11,441 bases of DNA from a bacterium (GTDB taxonomy: Bacteria; Cyanobacteriota; Vampirovibrionia; Gastranaerophilales; Gastranaerophilaceae): NCBI GenBank assembly GCA_017541565.1, contig JAFXYU010000223.1:1-11441 (forward strand), written 5' to 3'. The notes under the pieces are model-generated. The model saw nothing but the letters and a program-made list of their open reading frames with translations, was not told where the DNA came from and did no database searches. The position numbers and the translations under genes were made by a program. Every line of letters starts with the position of its first letter. Within the stretch, counting starts at the first letter, position 1. This document shows, in pieces, positions 1-7,242 of the stretch.

Positions 1-1
1 C

Positions 2-640
2 CGAAAAGGACATCTTCCCGTTATAAAAACCATCGGATGCCCGATTAAAGAAGATTTAATTCGGCGTGATTTTACAATAAATGCCATTGCAAAAAGAACG
101 ACTGACGGCGAGATTATTGACATTTTTAACGGTCTCGGGGATATTAAGACAAAAACTTTAAAAATACTTCACGACAACAGTTTTATCGACGACCCTACCA
201 GAATAATAAGAGGACTTAAATTTTCCGTCAGATTCGGGTTTGAACTTGAAAAAAGAACAGAAGAACTCCAAAAAGAATACTTGAAAAATGTTAATTATGA
301 TATGAGTTATCACAGACTGAAGAATGAGATTAAAAGCGCATTTTCTCTGAACAGACACGAAATTTTTGATAAATTTACGGAAGGTAAAATGTACAAACTT
401 CTCTGCGAAAAAGATTTTGGATATAATATACAGAGCCTTGAAATTGAAAAACTTATAAAGAAAAATCCTTCTGAAAATTCATGGCTTGTGTATTTGAGTT
501 TCTTTGATTTGTCAAAACTGGATTTAACAAAACAGGAAAAGAAAATCCTTGAAGCCTCAAACAAAGAAACGGATAGAAATACTCCGCAGGAAAGTCTTTT
601 AATAAAAGAAATAAGAAGAAATATATGCCAAAAATATTGA
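2..640 (+). CDS. tRNA nucleotidyltransferase (CCA-adding/poly(A) polymerase family), C-terminal part
   Basis: This is the 3' part of a gene whose start lies before the window; the open frame enters at base 2 and runs 212 codons to TAA at 638-640. It adds CCA, or part of it, to tRNA 3' ends in the cytosol. Two class II hallmarks are visible. RRDFTINA (bases 62-85) is the conserved segment of the nucleotidyltransferase head. DDPTRIIRG (from base 188), followed by a KFSVRFGFEL stretch, matches the (E/D)DxxR motif that reads the incoming nucleotide and opens the neck domain. No HD domain is seen. About 148 residues follow the DDPTR motif, clearly fewer than the roughly 240 I recall for the Bacillus enzyme, so the body/tail is short. 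CCA-, CC- and A-adding enzymes cannot be told apart here. The next gene starts inside its last codons, implying co-transcription. The family is very likely; exact specificity is not determined. Confidence 0.9.
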   Translation, partial: RKGHLPVIKTIGCPIKEDLIRRDFTINAIAKRTTDGEIIDIFNGLGDIKTKTLKILHDNSFIDDPTRIIRGLKFSVRFGFELEKRTEELQKEYLKNVNYDMSYHRLKNEIKSAFSLNRHEIFDKFTEGKMYKLLCEKDFGYNIQSLEIEKLIKKNPSENSWLVYLSFFDLSKLDLTKQEKKILEASNKETDRNTPQESLLIKEIRRNICQKY

Positions 641-1500
641 ACAGAAAATTTCATCTAAGATTTGCATTTAACCCGTATTTAAGATATCTTGCCGATAATA
701 TGGGAGATAGAAAATGCGTAAATCAACTAAAAAGAGAAACACAGTTAATCGTTTCTCTGACTTCTTATGAAGACCGATTTGATGATTTGGAATTGGCATT
801 GTATTCAATTTTGAACCAATCTATACTTCCTGACAGAATTATTCTGTGGCTCTCGGATGAGTTTAAATCTGTTAATGACCTTCCGTATTCAATAACAAAA
901 TTCATAAAAAACGGTTTAGAAATAAGATTTGTGAAAGATATCGGTTCATACACAAAAATCATTTATGCACTCAAAGAAAATCCTAATTCAATAATTGTAA
1001 CGGCAGATGACGATATAATTTATCCGAAAGAGTGGCTCGCAAAACTTTATCATTCTTATATTTCAGATTCCAAGGATATACATGTACACCGCGCACACAG
1101 AATTCTTTTCGACGACAACAAAAAAATTCTTCCGTATGAAAAATGGCAAAAGCATGTTAATGAAGAAAGTGCCAGATTTGATAATTTTCTGACGGGCGCA
1201 GGCGGAGTTCTTTACCCGCCAAATGCTCTGTCCGTTGAAACTTTTAGAGAAGACGTTTTTATGAAATATGCGCCTTTTGCGGATGATATTTGGCTATGGA
1301 TTATGGCTGTCATTTCGGGCAGGAAAATAAGAGTTGTTAAAAATCACATAAAAACACTTACTTGTACCGATATTTTGGGACAAATAGGTTTCAAAAAAAA
1401 GAGAACCCTTTATTCAAAAAACAAAAAAGGTTTAAACGATAAACAACTCCACGAATTACTGAATTTTTACGGCAAAAATATTGAAACAAAACTGAAATAA
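625..1500 (+). CDS. GT-A fold glycosyltransferase, surface polysaccharide type
   Basis: This 291-residue protein probably transfers a sugar from a nucleotide donor during envelope or capsule polysaccharide synthesis at the cytoplasmic face of the membrane. An N-terminal strand-turn segment LIVSLTSYEDRFDD (41-54) is followed by SILNQSILPDRIILWLS (61-77), the usual opening of a GT-A nucleotide-binding domain. TADDDIIYP (126-134) supplies the DxD-type metal/nucleotide site. GAGGVLYPP (191-199) and FADDIW (218-223) are acceptor-side motifs of a family I recall annotated simply as glycosyltransferase. No signal peptide or clear membrane helix is seen. The ATG lies 16 bases inside the end of the tRNA nucleotidyltransferase gene, with a purine-rich AAGAAG shortly upstream; the next in-frame ATG, at base 700, has no ribosome site. 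Donor and acceptor sugars cannot be read from the sequence. Its stop abuts the stop of the opposing flavoenzyme gene. Confidence 0.85.
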   Translation: MPKILNRKFHLRFAFNPYLRYLADNMGDRKCVNQLKRETQLIVSLTSYEDRFDDLELALYSILNQSILPDRIILWLSDEFKSVNDLPYSITKFIKNGLEIRFVKDIGSYTKIIYALKENPNSIIVTADDDIIYPKEWLAKLYHSYISDSKDIHVHRAHRILFDDNKKILPYEKWQKHVNEESARFDNFLTGAGGVLYPPNALSVETFREDVFMKYAPFADDIWLWIMAVISGRKIRVVKNHIKTLTCTDILGQIGFKKKRTLYSKNKKGLNDKQLHELLNFYGKNIETKLK

Positions 1501-3027
1501 TTACTTCGTTTCCTGATAACTTTGTTCGGCATTTACATTCCAGAGTTTTTTCTTGTCACCGTTTTCAATAACAATCTCCGCGGCAACAATTCCGCTCAGA
1601 GTCGAATGGTCCATATTATTGTACTTGTGTTGTCCGTTCCTTCCGATTAAATATAGATTTTCGATTGAATCAACGAAATTTTTTACGATATCAAATTTTT
1701 CATAAGTATCAAAATATGCAGGATAGGCTTTTTCAACTTTTCTTCTGTAAGACTTTTCAATATCATCTTTTGTATTAATTGCATTAATCTTTATTAATTC
1801 CTCAGAAGCATATTCATAAATTTCATCATCCTGCATCTCCCACAATTTATCGCCTTTGTCACAGAAATATTCCATACAAATCAGTGTGTCGTTAATATTG
1901 TCGGACAAGTACGGGGAAAAATTCTTAGGAATATAAATTCTGCCTGCATTTACCTCTCTGTCTTGAATATAAATCCAACTATCCGGACAAATATCACTAA
2001 TTGTTGCCCAATCAGTATTATTTTTTAGATTGAAGTTTTTTACCTTGAAAGAAATCAGTTGGTAATCCCGATAGGGAAGTCCGTTCGCAATTTCATAAAC
2101 ATTTTTGGGAACAGAGCTCATACCGATAATCAAATCTTTTACCGGCATTGAAGAAATTACAAAATCTCCGTACCAGTCATTTATTCCGTTTTTCCCCTGT
2201 ACCTTTAGTGAAACAACTCTGTTATTTTCGACATTGACTCCGATAACCTTAGATTCCAGATGAATTTCTCCTCCAGATTCTACTACCCTCTTTGCCATTT
2301 CACTCCACATTTGTCCCGCACCGAGTTTTGGATAGAAATACTCTTCAATCAAGGATGTTTCCTTCTTTTTAGAAAATTTATTTAATAATGTTTTGAGAAG
2401 CGACAATCCCTTAATCCTTTGTTCACCCCATTCTTTGGATATATTCCCGGGATGTCTGCCCCAAACTTTTTGGGTATAAAATTCAAAAAACATTTCGTAT
2501 AAAACTTTTCCGAATCTGTTTATCATAAAATCTTCAAGATTATATTCTTTTCTTTTAAAAAAACAGGATTTTATATAACTAAATCCGGCTATCGCCGTTC
2601 TAAAAAGTCCCATATTTAAAACCGTTCGTATATTCATTTTTATGGGATAATCGAAAAATTTGTTCATATAGTATATTCTTGAAAACCGTCTGCGCCTTAA
2701 AAAGACTTTGTCGTGAAATTCTGGATTTATTTTCCCGTCTTTATAATCAATACAACGATTTAGTATAATGTCATCTTTAGCATTTTCGCCCTGCAACGGC
2801 AAAATCTCTTCCCATAAACTCATAACATCGGAATCTTTGGTAAAAAATCTGTGAGGTCCTATATCGGCTTTTATCCCGTCATAGTCATAGGTTTTAGCGA
2901 GTCCGCCGATTAAATTGTCGGCTTCTATAACGACAGGCTTTACATCAGTTCTTTTCGATAAAACATACGCTGCAGAAATACCTGCCGCGCCGGCTCCTAT
3001 AATTAAAACTGTCTTTTGTTTTACCAC
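1501..3027 (-). CDS. FAD-dependent oxidoreductase, protoporphyrinogen oxidase/UDP-galactopyranose mutase-like
   Basis: A 508-residue flavoprotein. The N-terminus carries a Rossmann dinucleotide-binding loop, GAGAAG (11-16), an acidic strand end (VVIEA, 32-36), GGLAKT (41-46) and DIGPHRFF (55-62), the FAD-binding layout of amine oxidase/HemY-like and UDP-galactopyranose mutase-like enzymes. The middle holds YTQKVWG (184-190) and EQRIKGLSL (202-210). A late LYLIGRNGQHKYNNMDHS block would close around the flavin. I recall this set of motifs in COG1232-type proteins found in glycan loci, so a sugar or lipid-carrier redox or mutase step is plausible, but the substrate is unknown; true haem synthesis is unlikely given the neighbours. 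The start is GTG at 3027-3025, supported by a GGGAG ribosome site seven bases upstream; no ATG fits. It is divergent from the ABC exporter and shares 63 bases of upstream DNA with it. Its stop touches the stop of the opposing glycosyltransferase gene. Confidence 0.82.
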   Translation of the reverse strand: MVKQKTVLIIGAGAAGISAAYVLSKRTDVKPVVIEADNLIGGLAKTYDYDGIKADIGPHRFFTKDSDVMSLWEEILPLQGENAKDDIILNRCIDYKDGKINPEFHDKVFLRRRRFSRIYYMNKFFDYPIKMNIRTVLNMGLFRTAIAGFSYIKSCFFKRKEYNLEDFMINRFGKVLYEMFFEFYTQKVWGRHPGNISKEWGEQRIKGLSLLKTLLNKFSKKKETSLIEEYFYPKLGAGQMWSEMAKRVVESGGEIHLESKVIGVNVENNRVVSLKVQGKNGINDWYGDFVISSMPVKDLIIGMSSVPKNVYEIANGLPYRDYQLISFKVKNFNLKNNTDWATISDICPDSWIYIQDREVNAGRIYIPKNFSPYLSDNINDTLICMEYFCDKGDKLWEMQDDEIYEYASEELIKINAINTKDDIEKSYRRKVEKAYPAYFDTYEKFDIVKNFVDSIENLYLIGRNGQHKYNNMDHSTLSGIVAAEIVIENGDKKKLWNVNAEQSYQETK

Positions 3028-3054
3028 TTTTTCGCTCCCGATTACCTTAATACT

Positions 3055-3084
3055 ACTACAAATATAAGACTTTTGATATATAAT
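3055..3084 (+). promoter_or_regulatory. Candidate promoter for the ABC exporter, possibly leaderless
   Basis: A perfect TATAAT lies at 3079-3084 in the short divergent gap. The best -35 at 18-base spacing (ACTACA, 3055-3060) is poor. Transcription would start about seven bases downstream, essentially on the ATG at 3091, and no ribosome site precedes that ATG. The DNA is very AT-rich, so a chance -10 is possible. Confidence 0.3.
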
Positions 3085-3090
3085 TATCTT

Positions 3091-4839
3091 ATGATTTGGA
3101 CTTATTTCAAACAGTTTTTTTTATTTTTTAAGGATTATAAAAGAGCGTTTATCAAATATTCTGTTTTTTCATTGATTGCTGCGATATTTGAACTGTTCGG
3201 AGTTGCACTCATATACCCCTTTATGATAAAACTGCTGTCAGATAAAGGAAACAACGCTACAATAACCGTTTTCTTCGGGATTCTGATTGTTGCACTGTTT
3301 CTTATCAAAAATATTTTTATGATTTTTTATAATTATATTCAAATAAATTTTACAAACCAGTTGGAAATTGCAATAAAAAAGAAAGTAATGAATTTTTTTC
3401 TAATATCTGATTTTCAAACAACGTCAAAGTTTTCTTTTTCACAAAAAGGAAAAATTTTCGGATTTTTAATACCAAACACAATGAATAATTTTATTTTACG
3501 ACTTTTAAATTTGAATGTTAATCTACTGATTTTTATTTTTATTTCGGCATTTATTGCAATAAAATTTCCGACAGCAACAATTCTCTCCGTGATTTGTGCA
3601 ACTGTGCTTATAAAACTCCAAAATTATTTTTATAAGCCTCTTTTAAGCAATGTTTCAAAAAAGGTTTCAGAATCGTCATTAATAAATAATACAGCATTCA
3701 ATGAAGCGCTGCTTAACATAAAAAGCGTTAAAGTATCTAATAATGAAATTTTCTTTTATAACAATTTCGTTAAATCACTGATTTTGCACTATAATAACTG
3801 CAAAAAAATGAACTTTCTGAATGCAATTCCTCCGTATATAATAGAACCCTTTGCTATCATATTACTGTTTGTTCTGTTATTGGTTATTTCATATCAGAAT
3901 TATGCCTCACCGGAGAAACTCGTTGCTTCCTTTGCACTTGTTGCGGCTGCCATCTTCAGGATAACACCTGCTATTTCGAGGATTCAGGTTAATTATAACG
4001 GTGTAATTTCGGCTCTTCCTATGGTGGAAGAATTTATTCGGTTTTATGATGAAAATAATATAAAGGATTTACCGGAAGCAGACAGAAAAACTTTTGTTAA
4101 TTATAATGACTCAATTGAACTTAAAAACTTAAACTTTGAGTATGAAACCGGAAAGACTGTTTTAAAAAATATAAATTTGAAAATTTCCAAGGGTGAGTTT
4201 ATAGGCATTGTCGGATTGTCCGGCGTGGGAAAAACCACACTGGTTGATATTATTGCTGGATTATACAAACCGAAATCAGGTGAAATTTTAACAGATGGCA
4301 AAGTATCTGCTCAGCCGCTAAAAATAGGCTATATTCCGCAAGAATTTGCTCTTTTGTCGGGAAATATACGGGAAAACGTTGCATTTGGGGAAAAAGACAT
4401 CGATGATAAAAAGGTTATTGATTCACTTAAAAAAGCCCAATTATATGATTTTATAATAAATAATCACGCTGAAGGCATATACGCAAGACCATTTTCGGAT
4501 TCTTTAGGATTCTCGCACGGACAAAAACAAAGACTGGCGATTGCAAGAGCGCTCTACTCGAATCCTGATATACTAATTCTTGATGAAGCAACCTCATCTT
4601 TAGACTTAAAAAACGAAGATGAAATTTGTCATGTTTTAAATGAACTTAAAGGCGACAAAACCATTATTGTAATTGCACACAGACTTTCTACAATAAAAAA
4701 TGCTGACAGAATACTTTATATGGAGAATGGGACTGTCGTATCCTCCGGATCATATAATGAACTTCTGGAACGATCCGAAGGTTTCAAAACTTTGGTTAAA
4801 CTGGCATATATGAGCGACAAAAATGAAACTTCTGTTTGA
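3091..4839 (+). CDS. ABC exporter (fused TMD-NBD), glycan/lipid flippase-like
   Basis: A 582-residue half-transporter that would dimerise in the inner membrane and use ATP to flip or export a hydrophobic or glycan-linked substrate. About six hydrophobic segments are seen (roughly 23-45, 57-80, 136-156, 160-178, 250-270, 275-295). The ATPase domain has all elements in order: Walker A GLSGVGKT (375-382), Q-loop Q417, signature FSHGQ (474-478), Walker B ILILDE (494-499) and switch His530. The signature has His where LSGGQ has its first Gly, a tolerated variant. The opening segment and domain plan resemble PglK/MsbA-type flippases, which suits flanking glycosyltransferases, but drug or peptide export is not excluded. 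I chose ATG 3091; the frame extends to a TTG at 3016, which has no ribosome site and would overlap the opposite gene. The downstream GT4 gene begins 17 bases before this gene ends, suggesting translational coupling. Confidence 0.88.
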   Translation: MIWTYFKQFFLFFKDYKRAFIKYSVFSLIAAIFELFGVALIYPFMIKLLSDKGNNATITVFFGILIVALFLIKNIFMIFYNYIQINFTNQLEIAIKKKVMNFFLISDFQTTSKFSFSQKGKIFGFLIPNTMNNFILRLLNLNVNLLIFIFISAFIAIKFPTATILSVICATVLIKLQNYFYKPLLSNVSKKVSESSLINNTAFNEALLNIKSVKVSNNEIFFYNNFVKSLILHYNNCKKMNFLNAIPPYIIEPFAIILLFVLLLVISYQNYASPEKLVASFALVAAAIFRITPAISRIQVNYNGVISALPMVEEFIRFYDENNIKDLPEADRKTFVNYNDSIELKNLNFEYETGKTVLKNINLKISKGEFIGIVGLSGVGKTTLVDIIAGLYKPKSGEILTDGKVSAQPLKIGYIPQEFALLSGNIRENVAFGEKDIDDKKVIDSLKKAQLYDFIINNHAEGIYARPFSDSLGFSHGQKQRLAIARALYSNPDILILDEATSSLDLKNEDEICHVLNELKGDKTIIVIAHRLSTIKNADRILYMENGTVVSSGSYNELLERSEGFKTLVKLAYMSDKNETSV

Positions 4840-6052
4840 TTGTACAATTTTATCAAATTACAATTCAAAAAGCGGACATAGAGCCGGTTTATTCTTTGTT
4901 GCCCTTAATTTATTAAGGTACTTTGATAAAATGGGATGCGATATAGAACTTTATTGCAATTTTACTGAATACTATAAGATTACTCACATAAATGAATTAA
5001 AAAAATACAAAATTGTACCCGAATTTTCCATTCTGAATCGTGTATCTGCTTTTATATTTTACATTCTGAGTTTTCTTCCCATAAGTCTTCAGCCTGCCGT
5101 TACAATTTTAACAAGAATTTGCACGAGATTTCTTTATGCAGAAAGCAATAAAAAACAGGAGTATTTTTCAAAATTTGACGCATATTTCTCACCATTTACA
5201 CCCCCTTCAAAAGAAATTCAAAAGGCAAAGTTTACAAAATGCCGAATGATTCACGACATAATTCCCATTATTGAAAATAATTCTCGTCCTTCACAACATA
5301 ACTGGATGCTCTGGTATAACCAAATTTACAACACAATCAATGAAAATGATTTATATGTTACAAATTCACAATACACGAGAAATGATGTTTTAAACCACTT
5401 TAAATTTTTAAAACCTGAAAAAATAAAAACAACGCTGCTTGCCGCAAATAGTAACTTCAAGCCTGTTAAAGACAATACTGTCTTTACAAAATATTCTTTA
5501 CCGGAAAAATATTTTCTTTCACTTTGCACGTTGGGAAAAAGAAAAAACATCAAATTCGCCATAATCAACTTTTTCAGATTCATAAAAGAAAATAACATAA
5601 ATGACTTGTATTTTGTTCTGGCAGGAGGAATTTGGAAAGCGTATAAAAAAGAACTCTCTGATATATTATCTCAGGTTGATGCATCTAAAATTATAATACT
5701 CGGATATGTTGAAGATGAAATTTTACCGATATTGTATTCAAAAGCACTTGCTTTTGTATTTCCGTCTTTGTATGAAGGCTTTGGATTGCCGCCATTAGAA
5801 GCAATGCAGTCAGGTTGTCCGGTTATCTGTTCAAACGCAACATCACTGCCTGAAGTTACGGCAGATGCCGGAATACTAATAAATCCCCATTCAAATGAAG
5901 AAATAATAGATGCCTATAAAAAAATGTACTTTGACTCAAACTTCAGAGAAGTTTGCAAACAAAAGGGAATAGAAAGGGCAAAAAAATTCAGTTGGGAAAA
6001 ATGTGCAAAAGAAATTCTTGATTTTATAGAACAAAATACTCCTTCCAAATGA
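4823..6052 (+). CDS. GT4-family (GT-B fold) glycosyltransferase
   Basis: A 409-residue retaining glycosyltransferase of the group 1 type, acting in the cytoplasm or on the inner membrane face during glycan assembly. The C-terminal Rossmann domain is clear: LGKRKN (237-242) at its start, FVLAGG before the second half, then the nucleotide-sugar site FPSLYEGFGLPPLEAMQSG with the E-x7-E pair at Glu318 and Glu326, followed by CPVICSNATSLPEV and an AGILINP segment. The N-terminal domain is less conserved and contains a hydrophobic stretch around 70-95 that may bind membrane. The mannosyl/fucosyl-transferase-like C-terminus does not fix the sugar. The start codon lies inside the ABC exporter gene (17-base overlap) with only a weak purine run upstream, so coupling to exporter translation is likely. 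No hairpin terminator is seen before the next gene, 49 bases on. Confidence 0.88.
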   Translation: MKLLFDCTILSNYNSKSGHRAGLFFVALNLLRYFDKMGCDIELYCNFTEYYKITHINELKKYKIVPEFSILNRVSAFIFYILSFLPISLQPAVTILTRICTRFLYAESNKKQEYFSKFDAYFSPFTPPSKEIQKAKFTKCRMIHDIIPIIENNSRPSQHNWMLWYNQIYNTINENDLYVTNSQYTRNDVLNHFKFLKPEKIKTTLLAANSNFKPVKDNTVFTKYSLPEKYFLSLCTLGKRKNIKFAIINFFRFIKENNINDLYFVLAGGIWKAYKKELSDILSQVDASKIIILGYVEDEILPILYSKALAFVFPSLYEGFGLPPLEAMQSGCPVICSNATSLPEVTADAGILINPHSNEEIIDAYKKMYFDSNFREVCKQKGIERAKKFSWEKCAKEILDFIEQNTPSK

Positions 6053-6074
6053 TATTCAAACCCCAATCTTAAAT

Positions 6075-6096
6075 TATAATAACAATTGAAAGAGGA
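6075..6096 (+). promoter_or_regulatory. Candidate -10 box and ribosome site for the small membrane protein/SPFH unit
   Basis: TATAAT is at 6075-6080 and a strong AGAGGA ribosome site at 6091-6096, five bases before the ATG at 6102. No good -35 hexamer is seen at the right distance, so the -10 could be chance and the unit could be read through from the glycosyltransferase gene. The ribosome site itself is convincing. Confidence 0.35.
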
Positions 6097-6101
6097 TTTA
6101 T

Positions 6102-6293
6102 ATGGTAACAAGAATTCTATTATTATTTTTATCGCTAATAGTAGTGATAAATTTGTGTATTATAACTGCGTGCGTTATTTCAGGTGAAAACTTGTACCAA
6201 AAATACGGCAAGCAAATGCTGATTATTTTTGGATCATTCGTTTTTGCCGTTGCTGTAATCTACACTATTATAGCATTATTCGCACTTGAATAA
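6102..6293 (+). CDS. Small two-helix membrane protein of unknown function
   Basis: A 63-residue protein made almost entirely of two hydrophobic helices (about 5-27 and 39-61), joined by a short polar loop containing GENLYQKYGKQ. I do not recognise a family. No cleavable signal is evident; the first helix most likely stays as an anchor. An AGAGGA ribosome site five bases before the ATG supports real translation. The SPFH gene starts 17 bases after its stop with its own strong ribosome site, so the two are almost certainly one operon. SPFH proteins form large membrane-bound oligomers and often work with small or protease-type membrane partners, so a partner or regulator role is a reasonable guess but only an inference. 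Confidence 0.72.
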   Translation: MVTRILLLFLSLIVVINLCIITACVISGENLYQKYGKQMLIIFGSFVFAVAVIYTIIALFALE

Positions 6294-6310
6294 TTTAAGA
6301 AAGGAACAAA

Positions 6311-7102
6311 ATGGACAAAAGATTTTTGGGAATGCCGATTGCGGTATTGTGTTTACTTGTATGTTTTCTCGTCCTTTGCAACCCGTTTGTAATGGTAGGA
6401 CCGGGCGAACGCGGAATTAAGATTACTTTGGGTAAAGTTTCTCCGACACCTTATACGGAAGGACTTCATACAATCTTCCCATTTATTCAAAAATTCAGAA
6501 CAATGGACGTTAAGACTCAAAGAAATACATTAACCACTGCCGTTTATACAAAAGATATTCAACAAGCAAGAATCACTTATGTTATTAACTACAATGTACA
6601 ACCGGACAAGGTTAATAAACTATTCCAAGAAGTCGGTCTGGATTATGAAAGCAAAATTTTAACACCGGTAGTTGAAGGTACAATAAAAGATATTATCGGT
6701 AAATGGAACGCTCAAGACTTAATCGCAAACAGAGAAAAAGCAACTGGAGAAATTCTCCAAAAATTGCAAAATTCACTGAATGACAATTATATTAATGTAA
6801 CCGATTTCCAAATGACAGAAATCAATTATTCCGACGTATTTGAACGCGCAATTGAAAGCAAAGTTACTGCAGAACAAGAAGCGCTTAAAGCTAAAAACAA
6901 AACCGTTCAAGTACAGGAAGAAGCAAAACAAAAAGTTATTGCGGCAGAAGCAGAAGCTCGTTCTATGGCAATCAGAGCGCAAGCACTTGCTCAAAATAAA
7001 TCGCTCGTTCAATACGAAGCAGTTCAAAAATGGGATGGCAAAATGCCTCAATATATGCTCGGGAACTCTGTTCCGTTTATTAATGTAACCGGGGGTAAAT
7101 AA
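6311..7102 (+). CDS. Prohibitin-like SPFH/Band 7 membrane protein
   Basis: A 263-residue protein with one N-terminal membrane anchor (about 8-28) followed by an SPFH domain that opens with VGPGERGIKITLGKV (29-43) and EGLHTIFPFIQ (50-60). After the domain comes a long Ala/Glu/Lys-rich helix (about 185-235; EEAKQKVIAAEAEARSMA) typical of the coiled-coil arm of stomatin/prohibitin/HflC proteins. The C-terminal YEAVQKWDGKMPQYM block resembles the tail of bacterial prohibitin homologues. Such proteins assemble into ring- or cage-like microdomain scaffolds at the membrane, often controlling FtsH-type proteases; no protease is in this window. AAGAAAGGA lies five bases before the ATG. The gene follows the small membrane protein and ends before a strong terminator hairpin. 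Family assignment is firm; prohibitin versus HflC-type subfamily is less so. Confidence 0.92.
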   Translation: MDKRFLGMPIAVLCLLVCFLVLCNPFVMVGPGERGIKITLGKVSPTPYTEGLHTIFPFIQKFRTMDVKTQRNTLTTAVYTKDIQQARITYVINYNVQPDKVNKLFQEVGLDYESKILTPVVEGTIKDIIGKWNAQDLIANREKATGEILQKLQNSLNDNYINVTDFQMTEINYSDVFERAIESKVTAEQEALKAKNKTVQVQEEAKQKVIAAEAEARSMAIRAQALAQNKSLVQYEAVQKWDGKMPQYMLGNSVPFINVTGGK

Positions 7103-7113
7103 TGGAAGGATAA

Positions 7114-7167
7114 ATGAAGCTTCTTCTTTTTTGGAAAAAAGAAGCAAAAAACTTTCATAATAAATAA
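7114..7167 (+). CDS. Possible 17-codon microORF after the SPFH gene
   Basis: Reads MKLLLFWKKEAKNFHNK and stops with TAA. GGAAGGA (7104-7110) ends three bases before its ATG, closer than usual. A three-codon ORF (ATG overlapping the SPFH stop as TAATG) ends immediately before it, so reinitiation is conceivable. It sits between the SPFH stop and the terminator, thus on the same transcript. The reading frame also covers a U/A-rich inverted repeat, which could equally be a non-coding structure. No homologue is known to me. Confidence 0.22.
   Translation: MKLLLFWKKEAKNFHNK
7123..7144. repeat. Inverted repeat (hairpin) after the SPFH gene
   Basis: CTTCTTTTTT (7123-7132) and AAAAAAGAAG (7135-7144) are perfect complements separated by GG, giving about nine pairs with a four-base loop. 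It is nearly all A-U pairs and no T-run follows, so it is a weak terminator by itself; it may protect the transcript 3' end or act with the following hairpin. Confidence 0.55.
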
Positions 7168-7169
7168 AC

Positions 7170-7217
7170 GGTCGGATTTGAATTCTTCAAATCCGACCAT
7201 TTGTTATTGTTTTTATT
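7170..7217 (+). terminator. Rho-independent terminator of the SPFH unit
   Basis: A perfect 13-base stem, GGTCGGATTTGAA (7170-7182) with TTCAAATCCGACC (7186-7198), has a three-base loop and is followed by a T-rich run (ATTTGTTATTGTTTTTATT). On the other strand it is followed by GTTTATTTATTATG, so it may also stop transcription of the convergent gene at 7243-7746. Confidence 0.88.
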
Positions 7218-7242
7218 CATTTTAGCTAACTTCGTACTAATG

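Noticed and set aside
3016..3090. N-terminal extension of the ABC exporter to a TTG at 3016
   Set aside because: No ribosome site, overlap with the opposite gene's start, and the ATG 3091 product already begins like typical exporters.
6840..7147. Alternative-frame ORFs over the SPFH coiled-coil region
   Set aside because: They are Lys- or Phe-rich shadows of the Ala/Glu/Lys-rich SPFH helix and lack ribosome sites.
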